Source: CAYJBH01 sp964370605
GTDB lineage: Bacteria > Bacillota > Clostridia > Oscillospirales > Ruminococcaceae
Length of the DNA: 61,871 nucleotides
Reading direction: 5' to 3'
Assembly: GCA_964370605.1 (NCBI GenBank)
Contig: CAYJJX010000014.1
Span: forward strand, 1 to 61,871
Shown piece after piece: positions 60,491 to 61,871 of this stretch. A program made the translations under genes and the position numbers. How positions within the stretch are numbered: the first letter of the stretch is position 1; each line of letters begins with the position of its first letter. The notes under the pieces were generated by a model. It searched no databases. It saw only the letters and a program-made list of their open reading frames with translations, and had not been told where the DNA came from.

Positions 60491-61871
60491 ATGAAAAAAT
60501 CTTTTTGGAAAAAATCGGCAGCATTGATTTTCAGCGCAATTATGTTGATGTCTGTGCTAGCGGCATGCTCACCGGCAAACAACACGGCAGACTCACAGGG
60601 TGACACGGGTACATCAGGCACCGCACAAGGAGGCGATGAGGCTTCGGGCGACCCAACGGTACTGACAGTACTATTTGACCAAAACGAGGGTTGGACAAAA
60701 AACTTCAGCCCGCTCACACAGGGCGCATATCAATTTGTACAAGGCTTTATGTATGAACCGCTTGTAATCTTTGACAACTACAAGAGCACCGAGGAGACAA
60801 TGTGGCTCGCCGAAGACATCATCTCGCATGAGGACAACAAGACACTCACAGTCAAGGTTCGTGAGGGTATCAAATGGAGCGATGGTGAGGACTTCAACGC
60901 AGAGGACGTTGCATTCTCTTTCACATACTCACAGGATAAACCGGAAATTGACCGCAACGGAGACTGGGGAGAAAGCGGCAAAATCGAGAGCGTGACAATA
61001 GTAGACGATTACACCGTCGAAATAGTTATGAAGGAAGAAAATCGTTTCCACAGAAGAACAGTGTTCGCCATGAAATGGATGATTCCGGAGCATATCTGGA
61101 GCGAGATTGACGATCCGGCTAACCATATCTATGATGTCGACGCACCGGTTGTCACCGGCGCATTCAGCACAGTAAAATCTTTTGCACCGGAGATGATAGT
61201 CTTTGAGCGCAACCCTAACTACTGGATGGCTGATGATCTCCAAGTAGACGAACTTCGTGCACCGCAGTTCAACTCAAACGACGCCGCACTGACACTATTG
61301 CAGACAGGCTCGGTAGACTGGGCACATATCATGATTCCTAACATTGAAGAGACCTATGTTCAAGGCGATGCCAACAAAAAATACTGGTACGGCACTAACG
61401 ACGGTGTGCGTCTTTCCATGAACTATATGACACCAAACGAGGGCAATCTCGAAGCATTCAACAGTATTGAATTTAAAAAAGCATTGTCAATGGCTGTTGA
61501 CCGTGACGGTATCAGCGCTTCCGCCGCCTTCGGTTATCTTGAAGAGACCATTCCTCCGAACACAGGACTACCCCCACAGCTCATACAATATGCCGACGAC
61601 GAGGCACAGGCAACAACCGCAGAGTACACTGTATATGATCTCGATGCCGCAAAGGCGCTTCTTGAAGAAGCCGGCTTTGTAGACACAAACGGCGACGGAT
61701 ATGTCGAGACACCTACAGGCAAAGAGATATCCTTTGAAATCCTTTCTCCGGCAGGCTGGACCGACTGGAACGACGGTGCGGCAATCGCGGCTGAAGGCAT
61801 GCAGGCAATCGGTGTGAACGCCACAGCACAGGCAAAAGACCTCTCGCTCATTACACAGCACTGGGCAAACG
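60491..61871 (+). CDS. Substrate-binding lipoprotein of an oligopeptide/oligosaccharide ABC importer (SBP_bac_5), cut by window end
   Basis: About 460 residues are visible and the frame is open at the window edge. The signal peptide ends in the lipobox LAAC (Cys26). A Gly/Thr/Ser-rich linker precedes the family 5 fold: YEPLVIFDN, LTVKVREGIKWSDGEDFNAEDVAFSFTYS, VTGAFSTVKSFAPEMIVFERNPNYW and KKALSMAVDRDGI. Family members bind peptides, nickel or cello-oligosaccharides; the LacI-family gene directly upstream favours a sugar ligand. GGAGG lies nine bases before the ATG. Confidence 0.93.
   Translation, partial: MKKSFWKKSAALIFSAIMLMSVLAACSPANNTADSQGDTGTSGTAQGGDEASGDPTVLTVLFDQNEGWTKNFSPLTQGAYQFVQGFMYEPLVIFDNYKSTEETMWLAEDIISHEDNKTLTVKVREGIKWSDGEDFNAEDVAFSFTYSQDKPEIDRNGDWGESGKIESVTIVDDYTVEIVMKEENRFHRRTVFAMKWMIPEHIWSEIDDPANHIYDVDAPVVTGAFSTVKSFAPEMIVFERNPNYWMADDLQVDELRAPQFNSNDAALTLLQTGSVDWAHIMIPNIEETYVQGDANKKYWYGTNDGVRLSMNYMTPNEGNLEAFNSIEFKKALSMAVDRDGISASAAFGYLEETIPPNTGLPPQLIQYADDEAQATTAEYTVYDLDAAKALLEEAGFVDTNGDGYVETPTGKEISFEILSPAGWTDWNDGAAIAAEGMQAIGVNATAQAKDLSLITQHWAN

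Overview
The window reads as chromosomal DNA of an anaerobic Firmicute of the class Clostridia. The main evidence is a V-type ATPase operon, an RsgI-type anti-sigma factor, Gram-positive lipoprotein signals, LplABC-type sugar importers, Shine-Dalgarno sequences of the AGAAAGGAGG type, and sigma-A promoters that nearly all have a 17-base spacer. TTG starts are unusually common. I see no rRNA, insertion sequence, prophage or CRISPR array.

Layout. 1-2.7 kb: amidohydrolase and YfcC-type transporter. 3-4.8 kb: ECF-like sigma factor with a membrane anti-sigma factor ending in a poly-aspartate tail. 5-9.5 kb: cation/proton antiporter, cytoplasmic alpha-amylase, GT-C-like membrane protein. 9.7-9.86 kb: a candidate small RNA with a consensus promoter, a long terminator hairpin and three unpaired C-rich anti-Shine-Dalgarno motifs. 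10-12 kb: small conserved protein and enolase. 12-17.4 kb: three-gene envelope operon (a lipoprotein made of tandem repeats, a polytopic protein, a DUF2142 protein). 17.5-19.7 kb: Clp ATPase with a degenerate second AAA+ module. 19.8-23.5 kb: MBOAT / SGNH / glycosyltransferase-like operon for surface-polymer acylation. 23.7-37.7 kb: V-type ATPase operon (H-C-I-K-F-E-A-B-D, read on the minus strand) running directly into smc and ptsI. 37.7-39.4 kb: DUF2207 protein. 39.6-40.1 kb: tRNA-His and tRNA-Gln, with a second copy of the tRNA-Gln 3' end. 40.3-42.3 kb: a frameshifted and an intact leucine-rich-repeat protein.

42.5-55.7 kb is the most distinctive part. It is a divergent catabolic cluster with a GntR/LacI-type hybrid regulator, an LplABC-type sugar importer, an N-acetylneuraminate-lyase-like aldolase, an RraA-like protein, two sialidase-fold proteins without signal peptides and three uroporphyrinogen-decarboxylase-superfamily proteins, two of which carry the HxC motif of zinc/corrinoid methyltransferases. 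The simplest model is import of an intact sialoside-like or modified glycoside, cytoplasmic hydrolysis, aldol cleavage, and an additional reaction by the UroD-like proteins that may be demethylation. That chemistry is inference.

55.8-61.9 kb: YdcF-family protein, a duplicated-domain lipoprotein with a structured leader, a LacI regulator with two promoters and two operator-like sites, and the start of an oligopeptide/oligosaccharide-type binding lipoprotein cut by the window edge.
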